A stretch of DNA of 64,000 nucleotides from Otatea glauca (lineage: Eukaryota; Streptophyta; Magnoliopsida; Poales; Poaceae), in contig CM070720.1 of assembly GCA_036346275.1 (NCBI GenBank), forward strand, positions 12,315,278 to 12,379,277, written 5' to 3'. Shown here piece after piece: positions 55,148 through 64,000 of this stretch. The notes beneath the pieces were generated by a model. That model searched no databases and was not told the origin of the DNA. It was given only the letters and a program-made list of their open reading frames with translations. Each line of letters begins with the position of its first letter. Within the stretch, counting starts at the first letter, position 1. The position numbers were made by a program, and so were the translations under genes.

Positions 55148-58100
55148 TACGATTCGACCTTCGTCATGATCGCGGCGTATGTATGTAACTCGTCCTCACT
55201 CTCTTCCATGAGACCGAGGTCAACGCCCTCTCCGAAGGAGGAAGCTCATCGAATTGGTTGTACTCTTCCTCGTCGACAACATTCTCAACCCGACAATCCT
55301 TCTTTTCCTTGAATAACCACGTGGCGCTCCTTGTTAGCCGGATCGGTTACAAAAAGATTTGTGTAACACAATTAGCAAGTACGAATGGTTCTTCTCTCAG
55401 ATCCGCCAGTTTAGGTCCACGGTAGTGATACCGCATTTGTCGATGTTCATGCCCTTGGAAGTCTTACCCATTGGCACCGAAAGAGAGGGACCTTCAAAGG
55501 TCCGTAATCAAGCTCCCAAATCTCTTCTATGAATCTGTAGTAGGTTTTCCTATCTTCGTTCTTGTCGTCAGAGGCATCTGACGGATACATGCTGTTTTGG
55601 TTGGTGCTCTTTTTATCTTGTGCTCTTGTATAAAAAGTAAAACCATTTAATCGTATCCTTGGAATGTCCAAATTGTAGTGGATGGTCCCTGAGCCAACAC
55701 TTTCAACTGAGCGCACTCTGTCTCCGTATGCATCATGTGCCTACGCAACCAATCGCCGAAGTTATGTCTATGCTCTCTCGCGATCCAACCCTCTGACTTC
55801 GTTGGGTTTGTTCTAGATAGCATGCTCTTGTGCATGTTGACATACGGGGCCACCACAACTGATTGTCCCAGAACTGCGAAATGTGCTTGTGTGAATGAAG
55901 CTAGATTGTTTGTACGGAGTGATTTCTCGCCCAGTGTCCCTTTTCCCTGTAGCCTACCCTCATGTCGTGATGTAGGCACACCAATCGGTTTGAGATCCAT
56001 GTAATCAACGCAGAACTCAATGACCTCCTCGGTTCCCCAACCATCGCAATGCAACCTTCCTACCGATGTCGATTACTTAACATATTTCTTTATGACCCCA
56101 TGAACCTCTCAAAAGGATACATCGATGTAGAAACACGGACCGAGAATCAGATCTCTTTCACGATGTGAACAATGAGATGGACCATAATATCAAAAAAGAT
56201 GAAGGGAAACACATCTCGAGCTGCAGAGAGTGTGGACCACGTCTTCTGTAGCTTATCTAGTTTCAATGGATCGATGGCCTTATGTGAAATCGCGTTGAAG
56301 AATGAACACAACTTCACAATTGGGTCTCGGACTTTCTCTGCGAAACACCCTAAGCGCAATTGGAAGCATCTGCGTCATCATCACGTGGCAATCGTGAGAC
56401 TTCATACCAATTAATTTTAAGTCTTTCATTGAGACTAGTCTCTTTATGTTGGCGAGTATCCGGACGGAACTTTCACTCCATGCAAGCATTCGCACAGCTA
56501 ATTTTTTCTTTCTTGCTCGAGTGTAGCAGTCATGGAAGGTACTTTTTCCTGTATCCATGTCTCGTGATGCAGCTCCTTCCCGAGTTTCATATCTTCAAGG
56601 TCCATCCGTGCTTGGAGAGTATCTTTTGTTTTGCGGTATATCCAAGAAGATACCAAGCAAACCGTCACACACGTTCATCTCTATGTGCATGACGTCGATT
56701 GCGTGTCGCACTTCTAAGTGTTGCCAAGAAGGTAGGACCCAAAATATCGATCTCTTTTTCCACAAAGGAGCCTTATCACGGAACTCGGGATAGATGTACT
56801 TTTGCTCCTTTCCGTGGATAATTTTAAGATCCCTTACAGCTGCAAATATCTCTCTCGGTGTGATTCTTGAGCTAAAGCGGTCTCCTTTGTCCCATCAAAA
56901 GCTTTCTTATTATTGCGGTATGGGTGATCCTTGCGAGGAACCTACGATGCCTCATGTAAGACATTTTTCGACAGCTTCTTGACCACCGACTAGCTGTACC
57001 ATCTAAGCATTGGACGATCCATTGAAGCCTTTTGTCGTCTGCCCGACAAAGTTACCAAGGGCGGGGTAATCATTGATGGTTACGAACAACAATGCGCGTA
57101 GGATAAAGTTCTCTCTTTATACTCATCCCATACCGCACTCCATCGCTCCACTAGATTAGAAGATCTTCAACCAATGGTTTGAGGTACACATCGATATCGC
57201 TGCCGGGTTGCACGGCCCTTGGATCGAGAGTGGCATCATAATGTACTTCCGCTTCATACAAAGCCAAGGAGGAAGGTTGTAGATACATAGAGTTACCGCC
57301 AAGTGCGATGACGATCGCTCATGTTACCGAAAGGATTCATCCCATCCGTACTCAACCCGAACCTTATATTCCTTACATCATATGCAAAGTGCTTCTTATA
57401 TTTTCATCAATGTTCCTCCATTGCACGTAGTCGCAGGTGTCCGAGCATTCCATCGTTCTTACGCTCTTCTTCGTGCCATCGTAGCAATTGGGCATGCCTT
57501 TTGTTCGCAAACAATCGATTCAGATGGGAATTATAGGAAAATACCACACCACCTTACGGGAGATCTCATCTTCTTACGCTTCACCCGACATCTTCATTAT
57601 CGATGTCATCATCGTTCTTATACCGCTTTGCTTTGCAAACAAAGACAGCCATCCAAGTTCGCAAACTCATTGCGATACAACATGCAATCGCTTGGACATG
57701 CGTGTATCCTTTGTACTTCCAATCCCAACGGGCGGACAACCCGCTTGGCCCTGCGTGCATTTGTAGGCAACACGTTACCCTCTGAAGCAAATCCCCAAGA
57801 GACATAAGAGCTCGGTGAAGCTCTTATCGGACCAACCATTGCTTGCCTTCAAGCTGCGAGAGTGTAAGCACGGTCAATTTTTGTGCTCCTCCTGCGGCCG
57901 GGTACAATGGTGTCGTGGAGTCCTGTACCATATGTTGGAACTTTTGAAACTCTCTTTCACTCGTGATGTCTCCCTCCCATCACGCAACATTTGATCCAGA
58001 TCGCCGTCGTGGTCGCCGACAAACGTATCTTCAATCTGCCGTCATACCGTTGTCTCCGCCATCTTCAATAATGTGTTGCCCTTCATGTACAATCTCATCT

Positions 58101-58329
58101 TCGCGCGTGCTTGGTCCAAATGTATAGCCACCTTGAAACCTCTTCAAGCAAGTGTGCACGATCGACTCTATGGTAGAAAACGACTTCCGATTTTTGCAAT
58201 CAACGCATGGATAGCACATGTAATCCGCCAGATTCTTCGACTTGTGCGCGCAGCCACGTTTAGAAAATAACTCACACCATTAAAAACTCGCCCCACAACG
58301 GTCCGTGTCATACATCCACCTTGGTCCAT
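55148..58329 (-). pseudogene. TNP2-type CACTA transposase
   Basis: The start at 58329 reads MDQGGCMTRT and, with a shift, leads to the transposase-associated domain MCYPCVDCKNRKSFS (58219). The middle (57000-56550) contains NKKAFDGTKE, KEQKYIYPEFRDKAPLWKKR and HLEVRHAIDVMHIEMNVCD, all typical of the Transposase_21 family (PF02992). Then come SVSMKDLKLIGMKSHDCHVM (about 56440), RDVFPFIFFDIMVHLIVHIV (about 56230-56160, the PF13960-type region) and VVVAPYVNMHKSMLSRTNPT with WIAREHRHNFGDWL (55860-55760). The end is acidic, LMEESEDELHTYAAIMTKVE, before TAG at 55150-55148. It would cut at the CACTA ends. Frameshifts and stops make it inactive as read. Confidence 0.82.
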
Positions 58330-58915
58330 CTACAATTAATTAAATCAAACATTACATACGCATATAATTGCAAATAACAAATAATTGTAAACGATTAGAT
58401 TTAAAAACATATGTAGCAATTTTGACTATATTAAAATACATCAACCTTTTTCCGTTATGTAAATATCCATATAGCAATTTTTAGTATTGTAAAAATGAAA
58501 ATAATTGTAATAGTTAGGATATATTTAGACTATATCAAAATATATCAATCTTTTTTCATTGCGTCAATATATCCATCTTGCAATTCCTTATTATTTACAA
58601 ATTTGGAAAAATTGTAAGTACTTAGGATATACTTTGAGTACATTAAAATATATCAACATTTTTTATTAGGTAAATATCCATCTAACAAGTTTTTATTATT
58701 TCAACATTTGAAAATACACCTTTTTCATTATGTAAAAATCCACGTGGCAATTTTTTATTATTTACAAAAATAGAGATCAAATTACTAACCTCGAAAAGAA
58801 GTACAATACAAATTTTAACAAATTTTTCTGGCAGCAGATCGTTGCAATCTACAAATCGAGCAAAAGACAGAGCGCCTCTGTCTTTGCTCGATCGGCTCGA
58901 GGCGGGGTCTCGATT
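58330..58915 (-). repeat. AT-rich degenerate repeats upstream of the TNP2-type gene
   Basis: Three to four diverged units carry TATCAA-C-TTTTT-ATT-GTAAATATCCAT-T--CAA-TTTTTATT, at roughly 110-120-bp spacing from about 58430 to 58770. The stretch lies between the transposase start and the right subterminal array, where leader and promoter are expected. Confidence 0.6.
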
Positions 58916-59257
58916 ATATAAAAGACTTATCACTGCGGTTACGCAGAACCGCAGTGATAAGCTTTGAATGCGCGAAAAACATATTGCGCGGGAAGATAAT
59001 ATCACCGCGGTTCTCGCTTAACCCGGCGGTGAAAATGCAAGTATCACTGCCGGTTTAAGAACGACCCGCAGAGATATATCTCTGCGGTTGTTGTCTCAAA
59101 CCGGCAAAGTGATATCTTGCTTTTACCGCCGTTGGTTGCATGAACCGGCAGTGATAAGTTCTCCCAACTTAACTTTCAACCGGTAGAGATCGTTATCACT
59201 TGCCCATTTCGGTCCTAACCGCAGTGATATGCCTAAGGATTGGTGCTCAGAGTAGTG
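58916..59257. repeat. Right subterminal repeat array and terminus of the CACTA element
   Basis: Units of the ATCACTGCCGGTT / AACCGCAGTGATA type alternate over about 310 bp and end in GGTGCTCAGAGTAGTG. They match the left array and the internal array in sequence and spacing. Confidence 0.85.
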
Positions 59258-59669
59258 AGAGTTTTCTTGAGGGCACACTTGCACCACACTTCATATGAGT
59301 TGAGATATGGGCGAAAGCTCAGTGTTTCTCATTTTCGTGTTTTTAGTTACAAGTGTTTCTCTTTAAAGTCTGAGAACCTAGATAAGTTCGAGTCATGATC
59401 TTCTGATGATATATTTCTAGGTTACTCTACTTATTCTCGTAGCTACATGATATAAAGTTGTGAGGCGAGTAAGATTGTAGAGACTTGTGAGGTGACATTT
59501 GATGAGGCTAGTCTATGTACTAGGCCAGATATTTCAGGCACTTCTCCTATGTCTGAGACCATCTTTGTGTAGGATGAGGATGATGGAGATGACGGTACTC
59601 TACCTGATCTAGTCCCCTCTGAACCTAAGGTGCCTCCTGTTTCTATCACTACACCTTAGGGAGGCTAGC
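59258..59669 (+). pseudogene. pol: Integrase C-terminus and start of RT of copia element A
   Basis: The frame resumes after the CACTA element with VFLRAHLHHTSYELRYGRKL and SVSHFRVF. It continues through SEASKIVETCEVTFDEASLC and TRPDISGTSPMSETIFV to the acidic DEDDGDDGTLPDLVPSEPKV, as in B (41960-41830). Stops at V*DEDD (TAG) and in P*GG* just before the end are consistent with CAG to TAG change in two cases. The frame is cut by the LTR of element C at 59670. The remainder of A lies right of the window. Confidence 0.8.
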
Positions 59670-62600
59670 TGTAACATCCCAAAAATTGCTTATAATATTA
59701 TTTTATGGCTATTTGTGCATTTTGTGATTTTCTGGGATTTATTGGATTTTTCTGGATTTTATTTGGAAATATGTATATTGACTTTACGAGAAAACTAACT
59801 AAATATATATAAAGTTAATATAAAGTTTTTCCAAAAATATTTTATTTGAGTCCAAAATGTCTCAAAGTATTTTTGGGATTTTTCTTGGATTTTTCTTGGT
59901 ATTTTTATTGCCTAAAACTAATTAATGGAATTACTATAATTATTTTAATTAAGAAAATACAGGAAAATCGCGAATAGTGTTGGGCCAGGCCCATTCACTG
60001 TGCGGCCTTTTGGCCCGTGTTCTAGAAACTCGACCGATGGCCGTTGGATCTCCATCCGATGGCTGAGATCGTGCCGAAACCCTAGCTCATCTCGAGCGTC
60101 CGTTCCGTGTACACCCTAGATTCCTCCGCGTCGATCGCATTGTGTCTATCCGTTGCGACACGTGGAGAGCTGGATTTGCATCTTCTTCGTCGTGTCTGAT
60201 CCGGAATCCGTCGCCGCACCTTCTCCGCGTTCATGAGAACTACACCTTGCCTCCCTATGTCCCTATAAAGCCGTGAAGCATCGCCCGAGGTTCGCCGTCA
60301 ATAGCCGCATCTTTTGATCGGAGACGTTTTGCAAAAGTTGTCGTGGTGAGCACAGGAAAGCTCGCCATAGTTGGTGGTTCTTGCTGTCGTGGTTTTCTTC
60401 CGATTTCATCGCCGTCGTTGAGTCTCCACCGCCACTAGTGTCATCACCGAGTTTGCCAGACCGCACCACGCTGGGCCCGCAACATCTCGTCGCCAGTAAC
60501 TCGTCGGAGCACCGCGTCGCGTGTCATCTTCTTCGTCACCGGTGAGAACGTCGCCGTCGTGCCACCATCGGTAGTTGGAGCTCTGCTGACCGTCGGATCT
60601 CCATCGTTCGGTCCTAGCAGCGCAACGTGTAAAGGTAAAAAGTAAACCGCTCGAGTAGCTCGTGATCGTCGGATCTCGCGTACGGCCCAGATCTTGCCAA
60701 TTTGCTGACCAATCACCGGTAGACGCGTGGTGGCACTGGAGGCTAGGCGCCATGCGCCAGGTTCACGGTGAGCTGGCGCAGATCCATGCACCAAGTCCGT
60801 AGACCGTGCCACGTGTCGCTCCATGATTGTCTAGGGCATCGCTGTCGTCATGCTGATGTCAGCATGATGCAGTAATGCCATTTTTTAGTATAAAAATAAT
60901 TAGGGAAAATTGGATTTTCTATTTTCTGTATTTTCAGAATTAGTTCAATCTTTAAAAGGCTATAACTTTTGCATTTTAACTCAAATTTGGGTGATTCAAA
61001 TTTCTATTTTTTTTAAATTGAGATCTATTTAATGGTGAATTTTATTTGATTTTTGGAGTTAATTTGCTCTCTGTTTTGGTATTTATTTGCTTTTCTCCTT
61101 CAGTACGCATAGACGTTGAATTGTGCGACGCTTCGGAGGAGGATCCGTCAACTCAAGATCAAGTTCCAGAGCAAGATCAGAACCTGTTCCAAGGCAAGTT
61201 GTGCTTTGATCATGTTGAACCCATGTTTATAAAATCGCTATATTGATTTACTTTAATGCATACTATTTCATGTATACAATTGTTTCAAATTAAATTGGGA
61301 TCTAGTTAATCCACCAATTGATCTATACCCTACCTTGTCATTTGTATGCCATGATCTATTGTCACCTTAGATTGGTTCGCTATAGTTGATTAATATTAAA
61401 ATCAACATGGGATGGTTAGACCGTGTTAGTTTCTTAGCTATGCCACAACATCATATGTATTTGAATCATTGATAATTAATGTTGACTAATGGAATATGGA
61501 ACAATGATATGAACTTGTGTCTCATGTGAGATCACACAATGAGATTGAGTTTTAGTGGCGAGTCATGTCACGCAACGATGTTGACTTGTTGATGGGACGT
61601 GGTGCTTGGTAATCAACTAGGTGCTAATCACTTAGATTGGGGCAAGTGACAAGGGGCAAGTATGCCAAGGTGAGCCCGATGGGCAGAGGGTATGTGGAAG
61701 TCTTGCTTCGATCATCCTAAGGACTTAACCTTGCAAGTCTTTGACCCGAGTCAATCATGCAACCACATGTCTGGTATGGGACAGCCTAGCTGATTAATTT
61801 GTAATGTCTTAGTTTGGTACTATAATTGGCAGTGTGAGTTTCTGAGTTATGGAGTAATTCACAATGCGTAAGAGTGGGGCCCTGGTTGTGGTTTTCAGAC
61901 CCACCGGTGTTGAAACCTTAGCGGGTAGTATCAGGTTAAGGTAGTGCATTGTAAAGGCTTTGTTATAATCACTCGCCTTTATGGTGTATGGTTGTATCGT
62001 GTGGGTAAAGTACATAACCTCTGCAGAGTGTAAATATATTCGGATAGCCGTGCTCGCGGTACTGAGTAATGCTCGAGAATTACAGTTAAGGGTTAGCTTA
62101 ATTAAATGGGAAACTTGGTTGGGATGGCGGAATTGCCATGTAGAAGGTTGAACTTGACTTAGGGTTGGAAACTTGGTTTATTTGGTAAATGCTGAATCTA
62201 TCTCTTACTGTTATTTGTTTTACCGTCCTTACAATCTATTTATTGTATTTGTTCGTAAATGCTGCTTATTGCAAAATAGCCATAATAGTCTTTTCCTTTG
62301 GAATAAGCCTTGCATATAGTTACATAGAAATGCATTCTGTGCACAACTTGTTGAGTGCTCTATATACTCACCCTTGCCAAATAACAACAATCAACAGTTG
62401 AGGAATCTACACCTATGTTGGAGGAGGAGTTCCAAGAGGACACGAGTCATTAGGGTCCGAGCCTTGTCAGTTGCCTGTGGTGAACTGATGAGCCATTTAT
62501 GTCTTCTACTTTCCACTGCTTATTTCTTAGTTTATATTTACAGCCTAGCCCTGCGTGGCTTAATAATGTAAGTTGGTCATAAGATGATACACTTAGCTAT

Positions 62601-62741
62601 GTCAAAAAAATGGAGTATTATTATTATTATCGTTGAGTATGATGTGATATGTACCAATGTTAAGCTGTGTGCACTAGCGTTGATCCTCGGACTAGTGCGG
62701 TAAACACAGTGGATTCGAATTATTGGATTCGGGTCCTTACA
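59670..62741 (+). repeat. 5' LTR of chromovirus C
   Basis: This 3.07-kb LTR starts TGTAACATCCC and ends GGGTCCTTACA, just before the primer site. A TATA-like box (TATAAAAAT, about 60889-60897) follows a degenerate TGATGTCAGCATGATG that corresponds to the TGACGTCA region of D. GC-rich sequence (60000-60850) carries open frames with no known domain. The other LTR is outside the window, so the left end rests on the TG start and the break in A's reading frame. Confidence 0.85.
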
Positions 62742-62757
62742 GAGGTGGTATCAGAGC
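62742..62757 (+). other. Primer binding site of C (tRNA-iMet type)
   Basis: TGGTATCAGAGC at 62746-62757 follows the LTR after a 4-nt spacer GAGG, as in D. Confidence 0.93.
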
Positions 62758-62956
62758 ATATTGACTATAGGTCTTGGCCCTAGATAGCATGGTGGTGTCA
62801 TTGATGTGTCCAAAACTATTTTCTAAAGAAAAATCTAAATTTGACTAACAAGACACTCTTGACTCTTCTTATTCTCTACTTCTCGCCTTTGCTGAATTTA
62901 CCGTTTTCCGTTGCCGTTTCGGGTGGAGGACTTATTCAAAGTTCTTTTTGGAGCAG

Positions 62957-63721
62957 ATGCCGATCGTCCCGACCTTTGAGGACAGAGAGGGTGGCTATGC
63001 CAAGGAGCTGTGGAGAGTTCTGTAGATGCTTGGAGGTTTCTATCGTCCATTTTAACAAGGAGGCAGCTGGTCAGTTAATGGTGTACACCGAGGGTTCATC
63101 TGCAAGTTGACTATCTACGCCCGAGAGAACGAGAGCTCTAGCAGGCCGATCCACATCACCGTGAGGAGGTTCTCGTACTAGGTTGGGATTCAGGAGGCCG
63201 CTCGACTTGCACTTCGCCGCGTCTTCCATGACTACACTTACGAGCTTCATGACACAGTGTTCAGGCTTCACCCTACTGTACGAGCGAGCCGACGTCGACA
63301 GATCGAGGAGGACGAGTGTGCTACTGCATTACACCTTTCGGAGTTTGCGCTCACCTAGTAGGAGTATATGGGAGAGAACACACAGGAGTTGGAGATGGTG
63401 TACGAGGCACTGAGGGTGACAGAGCAGGAGCTTCAGGAGACTCGTGCCACAACCGTTGAGGTGGTCACTAAGCTAGAGGAGGCTTTGCGAGAGGCCGAAG
63501 GCCAGGCAGCTCAGGGGGCTCAGATCGATCAGGAGCCGGTCGAGGAAGCTGAAGAAGAGGAGGAAGACCCCGAGGAGGTCGAGTTCGAGCTAGAGGAGCG
63601 TGACGTACGTGTGGACGTGGAGGTTCCAGTCGAGGGTCATCAGGATAGGTTTGCGCCCATGCCAACTCACCCATCGGTGTATGCACCGGGTCAGCCTCAG
63701 CTTGGGTGGATGGATGAGTGA
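62957..63721 (+). pseudogene. ORF0-like extra gene upstream of gag in C
   Basis: One frame of 255 codons runs from ATG at 62957 (MPIVPTFEDREGGYAKELWR) to TGA at 63719-63721 without any frameshift. It contains four internal stops: TAG, TAA, TAG and TAG. Each can be explained by CAG or CAA (Gln) with one C to T change. ARLALRRVFHDYTYELHDTV and FRLHPTVRAS match D's ORF0. The C-terminal third is a coiled coil (LEMVYEALRVTEQELQETRA) followed by an acidic tail (EEAEEEEEDPEEVEFELEER). No catalytic motif was recognised. A similar ORF0 is known upstream of gag in RIRE3/RIRE8-type elements; its function is unknown. Confidence 0.72.
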
Positions 63722-64000
63722 GAGTCTTAGAATTTGGTTGAGACTCAAGTGTTGAGTCACGTCTTTAAGATAGTCTTTACCTTTTTAGCAGTCGTTAAGG
63801 TTGTGTGCTTAGTTTGGATCTTTGATTGCTGAGTGTGCAGTATGTGTTGTATAGCCTTTAGGCTTTTGTAAGCAACCATATGAAGTATTAATAAAGTTGA
63901 TAAATTTGGGTTAAACCTGTTTCCCCCACCTTAGAAATTCTGGTGTCTTATCTATGCTACATCTACCTTTCCTAACCCAAGAAGCAATCAACAGATGGTG
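63722..64000 (+). promoter_or_regulatory. Spacer between ORF0 and gag in C with polyadenylation signal
   Basis: AATAAA at 63890-63895 follows AGCAACCATATGAAG and precedes CCTGTTTCCCCCACC. The same ordered words occur in D's spacer on the minus strand (10135-10030). The ORF0 message could end here, separate from gag-pol. Confidence 0.55.

Larger units (their letters stand above)
49263..59257 (-). mobile_element. CACTA (En/Spm-like) DNA transposon with two transposition genes
   Basis: The left end reads CACTACTACAGAATAGCAC and the right end is the complement of CACTACTCTGAGCACC. A perfect 3-bp TSD, AGA (49260-49262 and 59258-59260), flanks the 9995-bp element, and element A's integrase resumes in frame (CHVSN before, then VFLRAHLHHTSYELRYG). 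Both ends carry arrays of the word ACCGCCGGT / ACCGGCGGT. Genes on the minus strand are a TNP2-type transposase (55148-58329) and a TNPA-like gene (50110-53140). A third array lies inside at 54345-54665. Frameshifts make this copy inactive as read. Confidence 0.92.
23928..59669 (+). mobile_element. A: Sirevirus-like Ty1/copia element, the base layer, split into four visible pieces
   Basis: The pieces are 23928-23974, 34552-36344, 47899-49262 and 59258-59669. Each break coincides with an inserted element, and three of the insertions have perfect TSDs (GTTAC, AGTTT, AGA). Across each break the protein continues in the order seen in the related element B: gag, protease, integrase, start of RT. 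The LTRs and most of the RT are outside the window, to the left beyond E2 and to the right beyond C. The coding pieces hold several TAG stops and lost zinc ligands, so A is an old, dead copy. Confidence 0.85.
59670..64000 (+). mobile_element. C: Tekay/Del-type chromovirus, right-truncated by window
   Basis: The 5' LTR (59670-62741), a tRNA-iMet primer site (62746) and an ORF0-like gene (62957-63721) are present, then a non-coding spacer to the window end. LTR words are shared with element D (for example the 61690-61790 part matches the complement of D's 2900-2970), and ORF0 is homologous to D's, so C is a related but diverged family. The sequence at 63902-63931 matches D's spacer just before gag, so gag should begin soon after the window. 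Confidence 0.88.

Noticed and set aside
60406..60824. Open frames on the minus strand in the LTR of C
   Set aside because: They are low-complexity, Arg-rich shadows of GC-rich LTR sequence with no homolog in D's frame.
1..64000. Host protein-coding, rRNA or tRNA genes
   Set aside because: Every recognisable domain belongs to a transposable element. No frame with host-gene structure was found.

Overview
The window is plant nuclear heterochromatin, almost certainly from a grass (Poaceae): a stack of nested transposable elements with no recognisable host gene, tRNA, rRNA or CRISPR array. Grass origin is inferred from Tekay/Del chromoviruses with LTRs over 3 kb and an extra ORF upstream of gag (resembling rice RIRE3/RIRE8), Tat-lineage Ty3 elements with antisense extra ORFs, Sirevirus-type Ty1/copia elements and an En/Spm-like CACTA transposon. 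Species cannot be named from sequence alone.

Layout. The base layer is one Sirevirus-like Ty1/copia element on the + strand (element A). Its pieces lie at 23928-23974, 34552-36344, 47899-49262 and 59258-59669; its two LTRs are outside the window. Into A were inserted, left to right: E2, a Tat-lineage Ty3 element (- strand) whose 5' LTR ends at 23927; E3, a pol-less Tat-lineage element (+, 23975-34551, target-site duplication (TSD) GTTAC); B, a copia element of A's own family (-, 36345-47898, TSD AGTTT); a 10-kb CACTA transposon (49263-59257, genes on -, TSD AGA); and C, a Tekay-type chromovirus (+, 59670 to beyond the window). Second-layer insertions are E1, a Tat element (+, left of the window to 18898) inside E2's antisense ORF region; D, a complete Tekay chromovirus (-, 1934-14833) inside E1; and F, a gag-only element (-, 25100-29366) inside E3's gag.

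Coding content is gag, protease, reverse transcriptase, RNase H and integrase remnants, antisense ORFs of Tat elements (plant mobile domain type in E1, PF04195 type in E2, coiled-coil tail in E3), ORF0-like genes of C and D, and the TNP2- and TNPA-type genes of the CACTA element. Nearly all are broken. In A, C and E2 many stops are CAG/CAA to TAG/TAA changes, as expected from deamination of methylated cytosine. In D, in E1 and in parts of the CACTA element short indels in GC-rich words dominate, which suggests consensus error.

The most unusual items are E3, integrated with a U5-type terminus at both ends; a polyadenylation signal kept between ORF0 and gag in both C and D; a third, internal copy of the CACTA subterminal repeat array just upstream of the TNPA-type gene; and a bZIP-site cluster (four TGACGTCA plus CACGTG) around a TATA box in D's 5' LTR.
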